Source of the DNA: Bacillota bacterium | Lineage (GTDB): Bacteria; Bacillota_A; Clostridia; Acetivibrionales; DUMB01 | DNA length: 6,104 bases | Assembly: GCA_023621975.1 (NCBI GenBank) | Contig: JAMOAC010000254.1 | Coordinates: 1 to 6,104 of the forward strand | Reading direction: 5' to 3' | Program-made: the position numbers and the translations under genes | Part shown: piece after piece, positions 1 through 6,104 of the stretch | How the letters are laid out: the number at the start of each line of letters is the position of its first letter | Position numbering within the stretch: position 1 is the first letter of the stretch | The notes under the pieces: model-generated | What the model saw: the letters and a program-made list of their open reading frames with translations, nothing else | Told to the model about the DNA's origin: nothing | The model's database searches: none

Positions 1-379
1 TGTCCCAAAAGTCCGGCAAATCGTCAAAATCATCATTCCTTCCGAATATCGGCTGGCATAAAAAATTTTCAATCGAATCCGGGCCGTAAATCAAATTGCT
101 TCTTGAATACGATATAAATCCGGTAACCACAGGAAGCCTCTGTGCTGCTTTCTCCAACTGTATCTCGTCGAATCCGAAACTTTCCATAGCCTTCCACATT
201 TCATACGGGCTGAATCCCGAGGCTGCAAAAGAACCGGCAAGCGCACCTGCCGAGACGCCCGCAATGTTCACGAATCCGTATCCCCTTCTATAAGCGGCAT
301 CAAAAACTCCTATGTATGCAATACCCTTTACGCCCCCGCCGCCCAGCACAAGATTCAGAGGTCTTCTGAAAAAAGGCAT
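1..379 (-). CDS. Patatin-like phospholipase, N-terminal part (cut by window edge)
   Basis: This gene encodes the first 126 residues of a patatin-family serine hydrolase (PF01734 type), which would hydrolyse acyl esters of lipids with a Ser-Asp dyad. The N terminus MPFFRRPLNLVLGGGGVKG carries the glycine-rich oxyanion-hole motif GGGGVKG at residues 13-19. The nucleophile elbow GVSAG follows at 41-45, with Ser43 the predicted nucleophile. Spacing between the two motifs fits the family. The catalytic Asp (DGG/DGA motif) should lie beyond the left edge, so activity cannot be confirmed. No signal peptide is seen, which suggests a cytoplasmic protein. The start is set by GAGGTGG four bases upstream. 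The gene follows a strong terminator, so it is probably not in the secA-folC transcription unit, although no clear promoter of its own is visible in the short gap. The family call is firm; the substrate is unknown. Confidence 0.92.
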   Translation of the reverse strand, partial: MPFFRRPLNLVLGGGGVKGIAYIGVFDAAYRRGYGFVNIAGVSAGALAGSFAASGFSPYEMWKAMESFGFDEIQLEKAAQRLPVVTGFISYSRSNLIYGPDSIENFLCQPIFGRNDDFDDLPDFWD

Positions 380-383
380 AAAA

Positions 384-390
384 CCACCTC
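384..390 (-). promoter_or_regulatory. Ribosome binding site of the patatin-like gene
   Basis: GAGGTGG on the minus strand lies four bases before the ATG at 379-377. It decides the start of the truncated patatin-like gene, because the reading frame has no better-placed start nearby. It sits after the terminator hairpin, so translation does not depend on readthrough coupling from the TPR gene. Confidence 0.75.
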
Positions 391-417
391 AAAATACGTT
401 CTTGTTGCTAATATATT

Positions 418-448
418 AAAAAAACACTCCATATATGAGGAGTGTTTT
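418..448 (-). terminator. Intrinsic terminator after the secA-folC-TPR unit
   Basis: A perfect 10-bp stem (AAAACACTCC / GGAGTGTTTT, arms 439-448 and 421-430) closes an 8-base loop. On the minus strand it runs into seven consecutive T (424-418). In the plus direction the hairpin is followed by only four T and then A residues, so the terminator is clearly better for minus-strand transcription. It lies about 80 bases beyond the stop of the TPR gene and about 40 bases before the patatin-like start, and so marks the end of the upstream transcription unit. Confidence 0.85.
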
Positions 449-471
449 AAAAAAGGTGATAGGAAACAATA

Positions 472-516
472 GTGACAAGGCAAAAGTGGCAGGGAAACGG
501 AACCGTCCCCTGTCAC
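472..516. repeat. REP-like palindromic element
   Basis: The core is an imperfect palindrome: GTGGCAGGG (486-494) pairs over nine positions, one of them G-T, with CCCTGTCAC (508-516). The spacer holds a second short palindrome, ACGG-AA-CCGT (497-506). A second copy of the left arm, GTGACAAGG (472-480), starts 14 bases upstream of the first and could pair with the same right arm with one mismatch. On the minus strand the core contains GGGGACGGTTCCG. I associate this motif with REP-like repeats scattered through Clostridia genomes, often near IS200-like Y1 (RAYT) transposases; that is recollection, not a search. It begins 12 bases after the TPR stop codon, a typical intergenic position for a REP. 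Folded in the transcript, it would add a 3' hairpin ahead of the terminator. Confidence 0.6.
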
Positions 517-528
517 ACTCCTTCCACC

Positions 529-1647
529 TCAGGGAATCTCGGTGAGTTCTCTTATTCTTATATTTGCCCATTTGACATAACTGCTGTCCGGATATTCCGT
601 AATGAGTTTTTGATAAGTTCCCAGAGCATTCCTGCTGTCATCCAACTGCTGATAGCATTTACCCATGTAATACAGTACCGCATCCATTCTCTCAAAATTA
701 TCCGTATAAAGCTGTATTTTATTAAACTTTTCCAGGGCTTCGTTATATTTCTTGCCTGTATTAACAAGCACCATTCCCTCTTCGTATAATTTTCTGGCAG
801 CCTGCGGCATTATCCTGTCATACAGTTTTTGAAACCTTTCCTTTTCTTCTCCCTGCAAATCTACGGTTTTCAATATTAAAAGCATGTCCGCCGCTTTTTC
901 CACCTCTCCTTCCCGGAACAGGCTGTCTGCTTCATACAGTTTTAGCACGACCTTGTAATAATCCACATATTCATTTGCAGCGTCGAGGTTTTTCTGTAAT
1001 TCGTCATATTCATTGCTGAGCTTATTGTACTGTTCTTCAAGTTCTGAATTTTTTTGTGCAAGGATATTTTTCTCATTTTCAATTTGCTCCAGTTGAGCAC
1101 CGCTCACTTCATTTCCCCTGATAAAAACCAGACACAGCACTAACGTAATTAAAGCACCTGCTGCAAAAAAAGCTGCACTCTTAATAATATCTTTTTGGGA
1201 ATACTTGCTGTTTGAGTTTTGCTTTTTATTAAAATCAGGAAATAATTTTTCTCTATTGCGGGATTTTTCTCTTTTCTTCATTTTTTTAGACTCAGGATCA
1301 GCTGTTTCGTCTTCATTCAGCATATTCAGATATTTCATTGCCATTACACTGTTTTTCTCAGCTTCTATGACTCTGTTAAACATTTCAGCAGCTTTTGATT
1401 TATCATTAATGTAACTGTAGCAAATTCCAAGAAGATTAACTGCTTCATAAAATTCCGGGTTCAATGAAATGGCTTTTTTTAGCTCTATTATGGCAATATC
1501 CTCGCTTTCCATCTTAAGGCTTTCCAAAGCCTTATTATACAGCACAATGGAATTCCTGGCGTCAATGCTGAGCTTGGTGCCTTTTGCCTCTAAGCTTTCA
1601 ACATCAATCGGCTGAAAATTTTTCAGCTCCTCTTTTAAGTTAATCAT
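529..1647 (-). CDS. Single-pass membrane protein with TPR repeats and coiled coil
   Basis: This is a 372-residue protein of unknown specific function. Two TPR-like repeats span about residues 35-102 (one contains ALESLKMESEDIAIIELKKA). A lysine/arginine-rich linker follows at 121-142, then one hydrophobic membrane segment at about 157-176. A heptad-rich coiled coil covers roughly 183-225, and further TPR-like helices run from about 232 to 365, including YQKLITEYPDSSYVKWANIR. There is no N-terminal signal peptide. The basic linker before the membrane segment predicts the N-terminal TPRs inside and the coiled coil plus C-terminal TPRs outside. The coiled-coil-then-TPR half resembles the architecture of YbgF/CpoB-like envelope proteins, which is an inference from layout only. 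The start overlaps the folC stop by 8 bases and has a strong SD inside folC, so translation is probably coupled. A protein-protein scaffold role is likely; partners are unknown. Confidence 0.88.
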   Translation of the reverse strand: MINLKEELKNFQPIDVESLEAKGTKLSIDARNSIVLYNKALESLKMESEDIAIIELKKAISLNPEFYEAVNLLGICYSYINDKSKAAEMFNRVIEAEKNSVMAMKYLNMLNEDETADPESKKMKKREKSRNREKLFPDFNKKQNSNSKYSQKDIIKSAAFFAAGALITLVLCLVFIRGNEVSGAQLEQIENEKNILAQKNSELEEQYNKLSNEYDELQKNLDAANEYVDYYKVVLKLYEADSLFREGEVEKAADMLLILKTVDLQGEEKERFQKLYDRIMPQAARKLYEEGMVLVNTGKKYNEALEKFNKIQLYTDNFERMDAVLYYMGKCYQQLDDSRNALGTYQKLITEYPDSSYVKWANIRIRELTEIP

Positions 1648-2956
1648 TTAACCCCTCCTCAAAATTATATTCTAGGGGTTCCTCCCTTAACATACTTCTG
1701 ATTTTTCCTATATAATATAATGATCCAAAGGCACATATGACATCGTTTTTTGAGGACAGTCGGAAGGCTTTCATAACTGCACTTACAATTGTATCACTAA
1801 CATGTATGTTTTTACAATATGGCTCAAGCAGTATTGCCAAATCTGATGCAGGCAGCGCCCTGTCACTGTCAGGAGTAACCGCTATAACAGTATCCGCTCC
1901 CGGAATCACGGTCTTTATCATTGACATATAATCCTTGTCCCTCAGCACTCCAAAAATAAAAATCCTTCTCCTGTCCGGGAAATATTCATCCAGAGCCTCT
2001 TTCAATATGCCGGCACCCTGTGCATTATGTGCACCGTCTATCATAAAAATGGGTTCCTTTTTTAATATTTCCATTCTGCCAGGCCACCTTGCCTTTTCCA
2101 GCCCCCTCCTTACGGCATCCTCACTTATCGTATACCCTTTTTGTGAAATAATTCTGCATGCTTCAACTGCCATTACCGCGTTCCTTACCTGGTGACGTCC
2201 GATAAGAGCAATTTTAAGATTCCTGAGTTTGTCATAGTGAAATACCTGCCCGTCCACCGACCAGTTAACAATTTTGGCACTGTCAAAATCCACTTTGTGA
2301 AGCGTTGCTCCCCTTTGGGCACATACATCCTCGATAACTTCTTCAGCTTCACGTGGTTGGGGATACATTACCACTTCCCCCGAAGGCTTAATTATACCTG
2401 CCTTTTCAAATGCTATCTCCGAAAGCGTATTGCCGAGTATATTCATATGGTCATACCCGATAGCCGTTATTACCGACACCAGGGACGAATCTATTACATT
2501 GGTTGAGTCAAACCTTCCACCAAGCCCGACTTCAAGAACCACCACGTCACATTTTTTCTCATAAAAATACTGCATACCCAGCGCCGTAACAATCTCAAAT
2601 TCTGTCGGATGATTGTATCCAAGCTCAATCATCGCATTGACCTTGCCTCTGACGAATTCCGTAATCCTGGCGACATCACTTTCAGATATTTCGCTGTCAT
2701 CCACCTTTATTCTCTCAGTGAACCGTTCCAGGTAGGGAGAAGTAAAAGTCCCTACCCTGTATCCTGCCTCTTTTAAGATACTGCTAATAAAAGCAGCAGT
2801 AGAGCCTTTTCCGTTTGTACCTGCTATGTGCACAAAATTAAGATTCTTATGAGGGTTTCCCATTAAATCCAGCAGTACCGTTATATTTTTAAGCCCCAGC
2901 TTCACTCCGAATTTCAAAGTACCGTGTATATACTCCAGTGCTTCTTCGTAGTTCAT
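1640..2956 (-). CDS. folC: Folylpolyglutamate synthase / dihydrofolate synthase
   Basis: This cytoplasmic Mur-ligase-family enzyme adds glutamate to folates in an ATP-dependent reaction through an acyl phosphate. Many bacterial FolC proteins also make dihydrofolate from dihydropteroate. At 438 residues it has the usual family length. The ATP-binding P-loop GTNGKGS is at residues 46-52, followed by TSPYLERFTERI at 72-83. LEVGLGGRFDSTNVID (141-156) is the second signature. ITAIGYDHMNILG begins at 163, and FEKAGIIK at 183-190 holds Lys185, the expected carbamylated lysine. The C-terminal domain carries GRHQVRNA (253-260), PGRME (292-296), DGAHN (307-311) and FGSLYYIG near residue 410. The start is supported by GGAGGT (2968-2963) six bases upstream. 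It follows secA by 22 bases and overlaps the TPR gene. Sequence alone cannot show whether it does both reactions; no other folate gene is in the window. Confidence 0.97.
   Translation of the reverse strand: MNYEEALEYIHGTLKFGVKLGLKNITVLLDLMGNPHKNLNFVHIAGTNGKGSTAAFISSILKEAGYRVGTFTSPYLERFTERIKVDDSEISESDVARITEFVRGKVNAMIELGYNHPTEFEIVTALGMQYFYEKKCDVVVLEVGLGGRFDSTNVIDSSLVSVITAIGYDHMNILGNTLSEIAFEKAGIIKPSGEVVMYPQPREAEEVIEDVCAQRGATLHKVDFDSAKIVNWSVDGQVFHYDKLRNLKIALIGRHQVRNAVMAVEACRIISQKGYTISEDAVRRGLEKARWPGRMEILKKEPIFMIDGAHNAQGAGILKEALDEYFPDRRRIFIFGVLRDKDYMSMIKTVIPGADTVIAVTPDSDRALPASDLAILLEPYCKNIHVSDTIVSAVMKAFRLSSKNDVICAFGSLYYIGKIRSMLREEPLEYNFEEGLND
1652..1660 (-). promoter_or_regulatory. Ribosome binding site of the TPR gene, inside folC
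   Basis: GAGGAGGGG on the minus strand lies four bases before the ATG at 1647-1645 and within the last codons of folC, where it encodes part of the FEEGLND terminus. This strong site fixes the start and gives the overlapping 8-base stop/start junction. It argues for translational coupling and for folC and the TPR gene being on one mRNA. Confidence 0.8.
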
Positions 2957-2978
2957 GAATTAACCTCCGTCAATTGTG

Positions 2979-5723
2979 TCAATTGGCCCCACAGCATTTT
3001 TTATATTTCTTTCCGCTTCCGCATGGACATGGATCGTTTCTGCCCACTTTCACATTACTTCTTGCCATAGGCTTCCTTGACACTTCCCCGGGTTGTCCGC
3101 CATGGGTTGCCTTTACAGGTTCTGCAACCTGCTTGCGCTGCGGTGCCGAGTCCTTGTTCAACTTCGCCCTCAGAACAAGTTTTACGGCATCTTCCTGAAT
3201 GCTTCTTATCATCTCCTCAAACATTTCAAAGCCTTCGAACTTGTATTCAACAACAGGGTCCCTCTGCCCATAGGCACGCATTCCGATTCCTTGCCTCAGC
3301 TGATCCATTGCGTCTATATGGTCCATCCACTTTTCATCCACCACCCTGAGCAGTACGACCCTTTCCAGTTCTCTCATCATTTCAGGTCCTATTTCCTTTT
3401 CTTTTTCGTCATACAGCTTAAGGGCTATATTTTGCAGCCGTTCCTTTAAACCATCCTTCGTGAGGTTTTCCATGTCCTTCTTTATTTCATCCATCGCACC
3501 CTGGGGCAGGAAGATATTCGCCAAATAAGCCTCCATGCCACCCCAGTCCCAGTAATCAGGATACTGGCTGTCATGGCAGAACAGCTCTACGATACGGTCA
3601 ATCATTCCCTTAATCATATTTACGTAGTGTTCTTTCAGGTTTTCACCGTCAAGCACCTTGCGCCTCTGGCTGTAAATGACCTCTCTTTGTTTATTCATGA
3701 CGTCATCGTACTGCAGTACGTGCCTTCTTATGTCAAAGTTCTTTCCTTCAACCCTCTTTTGTGCCCCTTCAATGGCATTGGAAAGCATTCTGTGTTCGAT
3801 AGGCTGGTCATCTTCAAGGCCCAGTGCATCAACAATGCCCGCTAACCTGTCTGAGCCGAAAAGCCTCATCAAATCATCTTCAAGGGAAATATAAAACCTG
3901 GATGAGCCGGGGTCTCCCTGACGACCTGCACGGCCGCGCAGCTGATTATCTATACGCCTTGATTCGTGCCTTTCAGTACCGATAATATGAAGGCCTCCTA
4001 CTTCTATCACCTTTTTCTTTTCAGCTTCCGTCTGCTCCTTGAATTTCTCGTAAAGTTCCCTGAAAGTCTTTCTGGCCTCAAGTACAATATCATCTTTTGT
4101 TTCATCAAATCCTGTAGCTGCGTTTATAAGCTCATCCGAATATCCCAGCTTGCGCATTTCCTGCTTTGCAAGGAATTCAGGATTTCCTCCCAGCATTATA
4201 TCCGTGCCGCGGCCTGCCATATTGGTGGCAATGGTCACTGCACCGAATTTCCCAGCCTGTGCAATAATTTCGGCTTCCTTTTCATGATACTTCGCATTTA
4301 AGACGTTGTGGGGGATTCCGCGCCTTTTCAGCATACTGCTAAGCAGTTCGGATTTTTCTATTGATATAGTGCCTATCAGGACAGGCTGCCCCCTCTTGTG
4401 GCATTCCACAACTTCATTGATGACTGCATTGAACTTTGCCGCTTCGGTCTTGTATACGCAGTCAGGATAGTCAACCCTTATCATTGGTTTGTTCGTGGGT
4501 ATCACAATAACATCCATATTATAAATTGTCCGGAATTCCTGTTCCTCAGTCTGGGCAGTACCCGTCATGCCCGCAAGCTTTCTATACATCCTGAAAAAGT
4601 TCTGGTACGTTATGGTGGCAAGTGTCTTGCTTTCCCTTTCCACCTTTACGCCTTCCTTTGCCTCTATTGCCTGGTGCAGCCCTTCGCTGTACCTTCTTCC
4701 GTACATCAGGCGTCCTGTAAATTCATCAACAATGATGACCTGGCCGTCCTTTACCACGTAGTCCCTGTCCCTTTTCATCAGTCCATGGGCTTTTAAGGCC
4801 TGATTTATATGGTGAAGTATGGTCATGTTGTCAGGATCGGAAAGGTTTTCAATACCGAAAAACTGCTCTGCTTTCCTGATTCCCTTTGCTGTCAAGACCG
4901 CAGTATGAGCCTTCTCGTCCACAATATAGTCTTCTTCAATTTCATCGTTGCTCTCCCTGTCGTCGGTTTCAGCATATACCTTTGCTTTCAGCCTGCGGAC
5001 AAAGGAATCGGCCTTTTTATACATATCGGTGGATTTGTCTGCTGCTCCTGAAATTATCAGAGGAGTTCTTGCCTCATCTATCAGTATGCTGTCAACCTCG
5101 TCTATAATGGCATAGTTCAACTCCCTCTGAACCATGTTTTCCTTGTATATGACCATGTTGTCCCTCAGATAATCGAAGCCAAACTCATTATTTGTACCAT
5201 AGGTAACATCGCAATTATATGAACGCCTTCTTTCATCACTGCTTAACCCGTGCACAATCAGGCCCACCGAGAGCCCCAGGAATTTATATATTTTCCCCAT
5301 CCACTCACTGTCACGTTTTGCAAGATAATCGTTAACCGTTACAACATGCACTCCCCTGCCCTCCAATGCGTTCAGATAAACAGGCAGAGTTGCAACAAGG
5401 GTCTTACCTTCACCAGTCTTCATTTCAGCAATTCTTCCCTGGTGAAGGACAATTCCTCCGATTAATTGAACCCTGAAATGGCGCATTCCAAGTACCCTGC
5501 GTGAAGCCTCCCTTACTACTGCAAAAGCCTCAGGCAACAAATCATCCAGAGTTTCACCTTTTGCCAGCCTTTCCTTGAACTCTGGCGTCTTTGCCCTAAG
5601 CTGTTCGTCAGTCAAGGCTTGCATTTCAGGTTCAAGGCTCTCTATCTTATCAACAATGGGCATAATTCTTTTCAGTTCTCTGTCGCTGTGGGTTCCAAAA
5701 ATCTTTTCCAATAATCTGGACAT
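2979..5723 (-). CDS. secA: Preprotein translocase ATPase SecA
   Basis: SecA is the motor that pushes unfolded preproteins through the SecYEG channel at the cytoplasmic face of the membrane. The 914-residue protein is complete. Nucleotide-binding domain 1 shows Walker A MKTGEGKT (101-108) and Walker B region [13 protein letters not shown] (206-218). The preprotein cross-linking domain occupies about 225-365. Further conserved segments are [16 protein letters not shown] (382-397), GTISIEKSE (451-459), [17 protein letters not shown] (501-517) and [11 protein letters not shown] (594-604). The helical scaffold and two-helix finger region lies around 785-850 ([19 protein letters not shown]). The tail ends in a SEC-C zinc motif with Cys899, Cys901, Cys910 and Cys911, which in relatives binds SecB or membrane/ribosome partners. 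A long insert, about 517-573, sits in domain 2. SD GGAGGT (5736-5731) lies seven bases before the ATG. No secM-like gene is recognisable upstream, and prfB, the frequent downstream neighbour in Firmicutes, is absent; folC follows instead. Confidence 0.99.
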   Translation of the reverse strand: MSRLLEKIFGTHSDRELKRIMPIVDKIESLEPEMQALTDEQLRAKTPEFKERLAKGETLDDLLPEAFAVVREASRRVLGMRHFRVQLIGGIVLHQGRIAEMKTGEGKTLVATLPVYLNALEGRGVHVVTVNDYLAKRDSEWMGKIYKFLGLSVGLIVHGLSSDERRRSYNCDVTYGTNNEFGFDYLRDNMVIYKENMVQRELNYAIIDEVDSILIDEARTPLIISGAADKSTDMYKKADSFVRRLKAKVYAETDDRESNDEIEEDYIVDEKAHTAVLTAKGIRKAEQFFGIENLSDPDNMTILHHINQALKAHGLMKRDRDYVVKDGQVIIVDEFTGRLMYGRRYSEGLHQAIEAKEGVKVERESKTLATITYQNFFRMYRKLAGMTGTAQTEEQEFRTIYNMDVIVIPTNKPMIRVDYPDCVYKTEAAKFNAVINEVVECHKRGQPVLIGTISIEKSELLSSMLKRRGIPHNVLNAKYHEKEAEIIAQAGKFGAVTIATNMAGRGTDIMLGGNPEFLAKQEMRKLGYSDELINAATGFDETKDDIVLEARKTFRELYEKFKEQTEAEKKKVIEVGGLHIIGTERHESRRIDNQLRGRAGRQGDPGSSRFYISLEDDLMRLFGSDRLAGIVDALGLEDDQPIEHRMLSNAIEGAQKRVEGKNFDIRRHVLQYDDVMNKQREVIYSQRRKVLDGENLKEHYVNMIKGMIDRIVELFCHDSQYPDYWDWGGMEAYLANIFLPQGAMDEIKKDMENLTKDGLKERLQNIALKLYDEKEKEIGPEMMRELERVVLLRVVDEKWMDHIDAMDQLRQGIGMRAYGQRDPVVEYKFEGFEMFEEMIRSIQEDAVKLVLRAKLNKDSAPQRKQVAEPVKATHGGQPGEVSRKPMARSNVKVGRNDPCPCGSGKKYKKCCGAN

Positions 5724-5809
5724 TATAACTACCTCCGTCTTTAATTAATTTTCCAATCTTCATAACCTTTTGCAGGTTTTGAAAATTTTTCTTCCTTTCC
5801 CTGGTTTCA

Positions 5810-5872
5810 CTGAAATACAAAAATACACACCAATAATAATAACATTTCCCGTGTTTACAGTCTGTATTTCAG
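5810..5872. repeat. Perfect 10-bp inverted repeat in the secA leader
   Basis: CTGAAATACA at 5810-5819 is matched exactly by its reverse complement TGTATTTCAG at 5863-5872, with 43 bases between the arms. It lies in the untranslated region upstream of secA, 87 bases before the start codon at its near edge. In a minus-strand transcript it would close a large stem-loop. In DNA it could be a pair of spaced protein-binding half-sites. The inner sequence has only short extra pairing (ACAC/GTGT), so a compact RNA structure is not evident. The rest of the 184-base leader (5724-5907) holds a small hairpin AACCT/AGGTT (5764-5778) and the secA SD, with no convincing -35/-10 pair. Confidence 0.5.
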
Positions 5873-5907
5873 AAAACAAGGAATCTCAATAAATCCGCAT
5901 GATACAC

Positions 5908-6102
5908 CTATGCAAAGTAACTGCAGGCAGGCGGCGACAGATCTGATATTTGAAGCATAACATCTTCATTTGGCAGAACAATGGAAAGAGAATAAGATAT
6001 GCAGAAAGCAATACCTGTTTCAAGTGCATTATTTAGCAATTTATAAATTGAACCAATATTACCATTTACATCCAGGCCATGAAAAAAGCTTTCACCGTCA
6101 TC
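5908..6102 (-). CDS. 3' end of an unrecognised gene upstream of secA (cut by window edge)
   Basis: An open frame enters from the right edge and stops at TAG (5910-5908), giving the last 64 residues of a possible protein. It is the only long open frame in this stretch; the other two minus frames stop within about a dozen codons of the edge. I do not recognise it. Visible features are YKLLNNALETGIAF, then a hydrophobic, strand-like segment CISYSLSIVLP, then EDVMLQISDLSPP and the terminus ACSYFA. The order NNALE, hydrophobic strand, ISD-x-x-P faintly recalls the N-box and D-box of GHKL ATPases such as sensor histidine kinases, but the glycines of the D-box are missing and the protein ends too soon for a full domain. 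A short secreted or membrane peptide is another reading. It ends 184 bases before secA on the same strand, with no terminator between, so it could share a transcript with secA. Confidence 0.5.
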   Translation of the reverse strand, partial: DDGESFFHGLDVNGNIGSIYKLLNNALETGIAFCISYSLSIVLPNEDVMLQISDLSPPACSYFA

Positions 6103-6104
6103 TT

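Noticed and set aside
355..516. A possible 53-codon minus-strand ORF starting at GTG (516) shortly after an SD-like GAGGTGG at 530-524
   Set aside because: It starts inside the REP-like palindrome, runs through the terminator hairpin and overlaps the start of the patatin-like gene in another frame. Its composition is Phe/Leu/Cys-rich and looks like translated noncoding DNA.
472..5465. Many plus-strand open frames of 60-130 codons, for example at 472-789, 4398-4796 and 3966-4301
   Set aside because: They lie antisense to secA, folC or the TPR gene, whose protein motifs are unmistakable. They lack good SD sequences and show no recognisable domains.
5861..5889. Possible secA promoter: TTGAGA (5889-5884) with TACAGA (5866-5861) at 17-base spacing on the minus strand
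   Set aside because: The -10 matches the consensus in only three of six positions and there is no extended TG. It is too weak to call in AT-rich DNA.
5724..6104. SecM-type arrest control of secA with a hairpin masking its SD
   Set aside because: No known arrest motif is visible, and the inverted repeat ends well upstream of the SD at 5731-5736. I found no good complement to the SD in the leader. Kept only as a speculative note in the findings.
1..6104. CRISPR array, tRNA, rRNA, riboswitch, insertion sequence or prophage attachment site
   Set aside because: No regularly spaced repeats, cloverleaf, known aptamer core, transposase or integrase motif was seen. Nearly all of the window is accounted for by five minus-strand frames.

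Overview
The window reads as chromosome from a Gram-positive, low-to-moderate GC bacterium of the Clostridia, perhaps a Ruminiclostridium/Acetivibrio-like lineage. This placement is inferred from the style of the SecA and FolC proteins, the strong GGAGG-type ribosome binding sites, and a REP-like palindrome of a kind I associate with Firmicutes genomes. No database search was possible. All supported genes lie on the minus strand, so biological order runs from high to low coordinates.

Layout in transcription order: (1) 6102-5908 is the 3' end of an unrecognised gene that is cut by the window edge. (2) 5907-5724 is a 184-base leader holding a perfect 10-bp inverted repeat. (3) 5723-2979 is secA, the preprotein translocase ATPase, complete at 914 residues with a C-terminal zinc-binding SEC-C tail. 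(4) After 22 bases comes folC (2956-1640), folylpolyglutamate/dihydrofolate synthase. (5) Overlapping the folC stop by 8 bases is a 372-residue single-pass membrane protein with TPR repeats on both sides of the membrane segment (1647-529). (6) 528-380 holds a REP-like palindrome followed by a strong intrinsic terminator. (7) 379-1 is the N-terminal third or so of a patatin-like phospholipase, cut by the left edge.

secA, folC and the TPR gene look like one transcription unit. They share a strand, have tight spacing or overlap, each carries its own strong SD sequence, no terminator lies between them, and a clear terminator follows the last one. SecA drives protein export and FolC retains folates. 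The TPR protein probably scaffolds something at the membrane, but nothing in the sequence ties the three functions together. The patatin-like gene lies beyond the terminator and is probably a separate unit.

I see no convincing novel defence, mobile or regulatory system. The most notable points are the REP-like element with two competing left arms, the inverted repeat in the secA leader, the odd partial ORF just upstream of secA, and the two-sided TPR membrane protein coupled to folC.
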